Origin: Candidatus Woesearchaeota archaeon
GTDB taxonomy: Archaea; Nanobdellota; Nanobdellia; Woesearchaeales; UBA10216
NCBI GenBank assembly: GCA_016180085.1
Contig: JACPBX010000035.1
Coordinates: forward strand, 1-37,981
Reading direction: 5' to 3'
Length of the DNA: 37,981 nucleotides
In this document: in pieces, positions 35,236 through 37,981 of the stretch
Layout of the letters: each line of letters begins with the position of its first letter
Numbering within the stretch: position 1 is the first letter of the stretch
Notes under the pieces: generated by a model
The model's input: the letters and a program-made list of their open reading frames with translations, nothing else
What the model was told of the DNA's origin: nothing
Database searches by the model: none
Made by a program: the position numbers and the translations under genes

Positions 35236-35598
35236 ATGGACAGCGAGCTTGAAGAGCTTAAGAAGAGGAAGCTTGACCAGCTCAGGCAAACCTACTCCGA
35301 ACAGGCGCAGAGGCAGGCGCTTGAGCAGCAGCAGGCCGAGGCAGAAGCTGCCCGGCAGCTGGAAGCTCTTGAAGATGCTGTGAAAGCCCACCTGACGAAG
35401 GAAGCGCTGCAAAGGTATGGCACATTAAAGCTTGCCCATCCCGAGACCGCAACACGGCTGCTTATCGCGATTGCCCAGGCACTGGAAACAGGAAGGCTAA
35501 AAGGAATGCTCAGCGAGGAGCAGCTTGTAAACGCGCTTCAGCGGCTGTCGCAATTATCGCAAAAAGGCAAAAAGGAAATCAGGATAATAAGGAAATAA
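35236..35598 (+). CDS. DNA-binding protein, PDCD5 family
   Basis: ELEELKKRKLDQLRQTYSEQAQRQALEQQQAEAEAARQLEAL...HPETATRLLIAIAQALETGRLKGMLSEEQL. Confidence 0.9.
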   Translation: MDSELEELKKRKLDQLRQTYSEQAQRQALEQQQAEAEAARQLEALEDAVKAHLTKEALQRYGTLKLAHPETATRLLIAIAQALETGRLKGMLSEEQLVNALQRLSQLSQKGKKEIRIIRK

Positions 35599-35600
35599 AC

Positions 35601-35774
35601 ATGGCACGTTACAAACATCCAAGCAGGAAACAAAGGCTCGCAAAGAAGGGCGACCAGACAAAGTGGGCTCCTTTCTGGACAGTGCCAAAGATATACGGCA
35701 AAGGCCGGAGAATCCACCCAGGCAGGCACACTACAGTAAAGAGGCACTGGAGAAGAAACAAGCTGAAGGCTTAA
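35601..35774 (+). CDS. rpl39e: 50S ribosomal protein L39e
   Basis: MARYKHPSRKQRLAKKGDQTKWAPFWTVPKIYGKGRRIHPGRHTTVKRHWRRNKLKA*; below the length cutoff of the ORF track. Confidence 0.95.
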   Translation: MARYKHPSRKQRLAKKGDQTKWAPFWTVPKIYGKGRRIHPGRHTTVKRHWRRNKLKA

Positions 35775-35797
35775 AACCGGATTTAACGTGAACAAAA

Positions 35798-36122
35798 ATG
35801 GCAACTGTTGAAAGAACACTCACGATAAACGTCAGGCATGCCGTGATAAAAGTTCCGGCGTACAGGCGGGCCAAGAAGGCAGTCACTGCAGTGAGGGAGT
35901 TCCTACAGCAGCACATGAAATCAGACAACATCAAGATTGGGAAATACCTCAACCTGAAGCTTTGGGAGCACGGCATAAAGAACCCTGCCATGAGGGTAGC
36001 AAAAGAAAGCTGCTGCCAAAAAAGAAGAGAAAGGCACAAAACCCGCAGCAACCGAAACTGCCCCTGCATCAGCGGCATCAGATACTGCAGCAATCAGCGC
36101 AGCGAAAACACCTGAAAAATAA
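35798..36122 (+). CDS. rpl31e: 50S ribosomal protein L31e, C-terminal region deleted/frameshifted
   Basis: MATVERTLTINVRHAVIKVPAYRRAKKAVTAVREFLQQHMKSDNIKIGKYLNLKLWEHGIKNPAMRV; expected-looking tail KKAAAKKEEKGTKPAATETAPASAASDTAAISAAKTPEK* is in a different frame. Confidence 0.88.
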
Positions 36123-36207
36123 TTTCTGAATAACTAGATTTCTTAGAAACCTTTTTATTTCTAATTAATGAGCCTTGTGAGGTTAAAAAGAGAAAAAGGA
36201 GGTAAAG

Positions 36208-37404
36208 ATGCACTCAGACAGGAGGCGGAAAAGGCATCCGCTGCTCAGCGAAAAAGAGGCAATAACGCTGCATGGCAAAGAGGAGGTAGTGAAGGCAGCC
36301 AAAGCCCTGCTGCGGCACAACCGCAGGACAGTTTGTGGCTATACATTCACGATACCGTCTCCTCACGAGTACAGGCACCAGTGGCTTTGGGACAGCTGTT
36401 TCCATGCAATAGTTTTGAGGCACTTTGACATCACAGCTGCTGAAAATGAGCTGATCAGCCTGATGGCCTCGCAGCACAAGAGCGGGATGGTGCCTCACGA
36501 GAGCAAATACACGCTCCTTGGGGCAGAGCTGCCCTACACCAGCAGGATAACCCAACCGCCCCTGATTGCCAGAGCTGTCCTTGACGTCTACAGCAAAAGC
36601 CGGAACAAGAAGTTCCTCATGGACATCTTCCCGAGGCTGCAGCTCTACCACCACTGGCTGGAGGACAAAAGGGAAGTTGACGACGTGCTCAAGGTTATAG
36701 ATTCAAACGAGAGCGGCGAGGACAACTCAGTGCTCTGGGATGATGAGTTCACCATACCAACGCACATGACCTACCTGCGCTGGCTCACAACATACGTGCC
36801 GTTCGTGCCACAGAAGGCTGCAATAAAAAGCGTGAAGTCAACCGCCATCTATGCTGATGCGCTTCACTGCATGGCCGAAATAGCAAAGGCACTTGGCATG
36901 AGGGAGTTCAGCAGCTATTACAAGGAGAAAAGCGAAGCAGTTGCCGCTGCAATGGCCGCAGTCTTCAAACTGAAAGACGGCATGTACTACAGCAGAACAA
37001 ACAAAGACAGGCCTATACTTTACAAGACGAATTCCCTGTTTGCGCCGATGTTCGCCGGCATTGTTTCAAAAAAAGAGGCCAAAGAACTCGTGGAGAAGCA
37101 TTTGCTGAATGAAAACGAGTTCTGGACAGAGTTCGCCATACCCACAGTTGCCATCAGCGAACCAAAGTTCTCAGCCAAGGGCTACTGGCGCGGTCCCATG
37201 TGGGTGAACATAAACTGGATGCTTCACAGAGGGCTGCTGAGGTATGGCTTTAAGGATGTGGCGAGGCAGCTGCTGCAGAAAACCATAGCTGCCGTGAAAA
37301 AGAGCGGCTTCAGGGAATACTATAACCCCTTGACAGGAGAGGGGCTTGGCGCAACGCATTTTGGGTGGAGCACGCTGGTTGCTGACATGATCCTGAAAAA
37401 GTAA
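36208..37404 (+). CDS. Glycoside hydrolase, GH63/MGH1-like (six-hairpin glycosidase)
   Basis: HEYRHQWLWDSCFHAIVLRHFD...SGMVPHE...WDDEFTIPTHM...AKGYWRGPMWVNINWMLHRGLLRYG...EYYNPLTGEGLGATHFGWSTLVADM. Confidence 0.85.
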   Translation: MHSDRRRKRHPLLSEKEAITLHGKEEVVKAAKALLRHNRRTVCGYTFTIPSPHEYRHQWLWDSCFHAIVLRHFDITAAENELISLMASQHKSGMVPHESKYTLLGAELPYTSRITQPPLIARAVLDVYSKSRNKKFLMDIFPRLQLYHHWLEDKREVDDVLKVIDSNESGEDNSVLWDDEFTIPTHMTYLRWLTTYVPFVPQKAAIKSVKSTAIYADALHCMAEIAKALGMREFSSYYKEKSEAVAAAMAAVFKLKDGMYYSRTNKDRPILYKTNSLFAPMFAGIVSKKEAKELVEKHLLNENEFWTEFAIPTVAISEPKFSAKGYWRGPMWVNINWMLHRGLLRYGFKDVARQLLQKTIAAVKKSGFREYYNPLTGEGLGATHFGWSTLVADMILKK

Positions 37405-37427
37405 AAAAGTAGTAATGATTTATATAC

Positions 37428-37482
37428 AGGGGCTCATTTTCGGCATCTTAGCCCATAGAAAAGGGCTTCGCCGGAAGCCCCT
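37428..37482 (+). promoter_or_regulatory. Structured 5' leader with competing stems upstream of DEAD-box helicase
   Basis: GGGCTTC-GCCG-GAAGCCC (37463-37480) competes with AGGGGCT (37428-37434)/AGCCCCT (37476-37482); TATA-like TTTATATAC just upstream. Confidence 0.45.
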
Positions 37483-37564
37483 GAAACTGCGGCAGAGAAC
37501 AGAGCAAACCGGCCATCAAACGCTATTGTTCTCAGATTTATTTGAATAGGTGAGGAAGATAAAA

Positions 37565-37981
37565 ATGAAGATTGAAGAGTTAAATTTGAACCCAATGCTG
37601 CTAAAGGCAGTGCAGGGAATGGGATTTACAGAGGCAACGCCCATACAGGAAAGGTGCATACCTGAACTAAGGAAAGGAAAGGACGTTGTCGGGCAGTCGA
37701 GCACAGGCTCTGGAAAGACAGCAGCTTTCGCACTGCCAATCCTTGAAAAAATCCAGCCGGGAAAAGGGCTTCAGGCGCTCGTTCTTACGCCAACCAGGGA
37801 GCTTTGTGTGCAAGTGACAGAGGCAATAAACGAATTCGGAAGGTTCATGCATGCTAAAGCAGCCAGCGTATACGGCGGCGTGGGGATTGAGCCCCAGATA
37901 AGGGCCATCAGGAGTGCTGATATCGTCGTCGGAACACCGGGAAGAATACTGGACCATATTGAAAGGAAGACCATCAGGTTT
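37565..37981 (+). CDS. DEAD-box RNA helicase, N-terminal part (window edge)
   Basis: MKIEELNLNPMLLKAVQGMGFTEATPIQERCIPELRKGKDVVGQSSTGSGKTAAFALPILEKI...LVLTPTRELCVQV...IVVGTPGRILDHI. Confidence 0.95.
   Translation, partial: MKIEELNLNPMLLKAVQGMGFTEATPIQERCIPELRKGKDVVGQSSTGSGKTAAFALPILEKIQPGKGLQALVLTPTRELCVQVTEAINEFGRFMHAKAASVYGGVGIEPQIRAIRSADIVVGTPGRILDHIERKTIRF

Overview
The window is a gene-dense archaeal chromosome segment. It looks DPANN-like, inferred only from gene content: SepF, GINS, Nop10, aIF2-alpha, eukaryote-type ribosomal proteins, an S-layer protein and TTTAAATA-type promoters. Core genes recognised are dnaK/grpE, sepF, tpiA, EF-1A, uS10, prs, prefoldin alpha, ftsY, hppA, apgM, eno, a PAC2 - nop10 - aIF2a - S27e - L44e block, GINS, a radical SAM enzyme, S19e, PDCD5, L39e, L31e, a GH63/MGH1-like glycosidase and the start of a DEAD-box helicase. 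Accessory content includes two VapBC-type pairs (one with a truncated toxin), a HEPN/MNT pair, a CAP-like membrane protein, membrane glycosyltransferases beside an S-layer gene, and several ORFs I could not assign. The most interesting signal is a set of small palindromic, structured DNA elements. (1) A 23-nt palindrome with an ATCAAAAA tail occurs inside the nop10 reading frame, where it adds codons in frame and supplies a Cys near the zinc knuckle; it recurs just after tRNA-Leu and, more diverged, in the uS10-prs spacer. (2) tRNA or tRNA-like loci carry inserts or duplications in the T-arm. (3) A two-hairpin unit with a T-tract, possibly a small RNA, occurs at three loci. (4) The L44e-S27e spacer contains two related hairpins with a compensatory base-pair change. 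Separately, several conserved genes (a wHTH regulator, EF-1A, aIF2a, L31e, a Hel308-like helicase, a PIN toxin) look internally deleted or truncated. That pattern could be biological or an assembly artefact and needs read-level checking.
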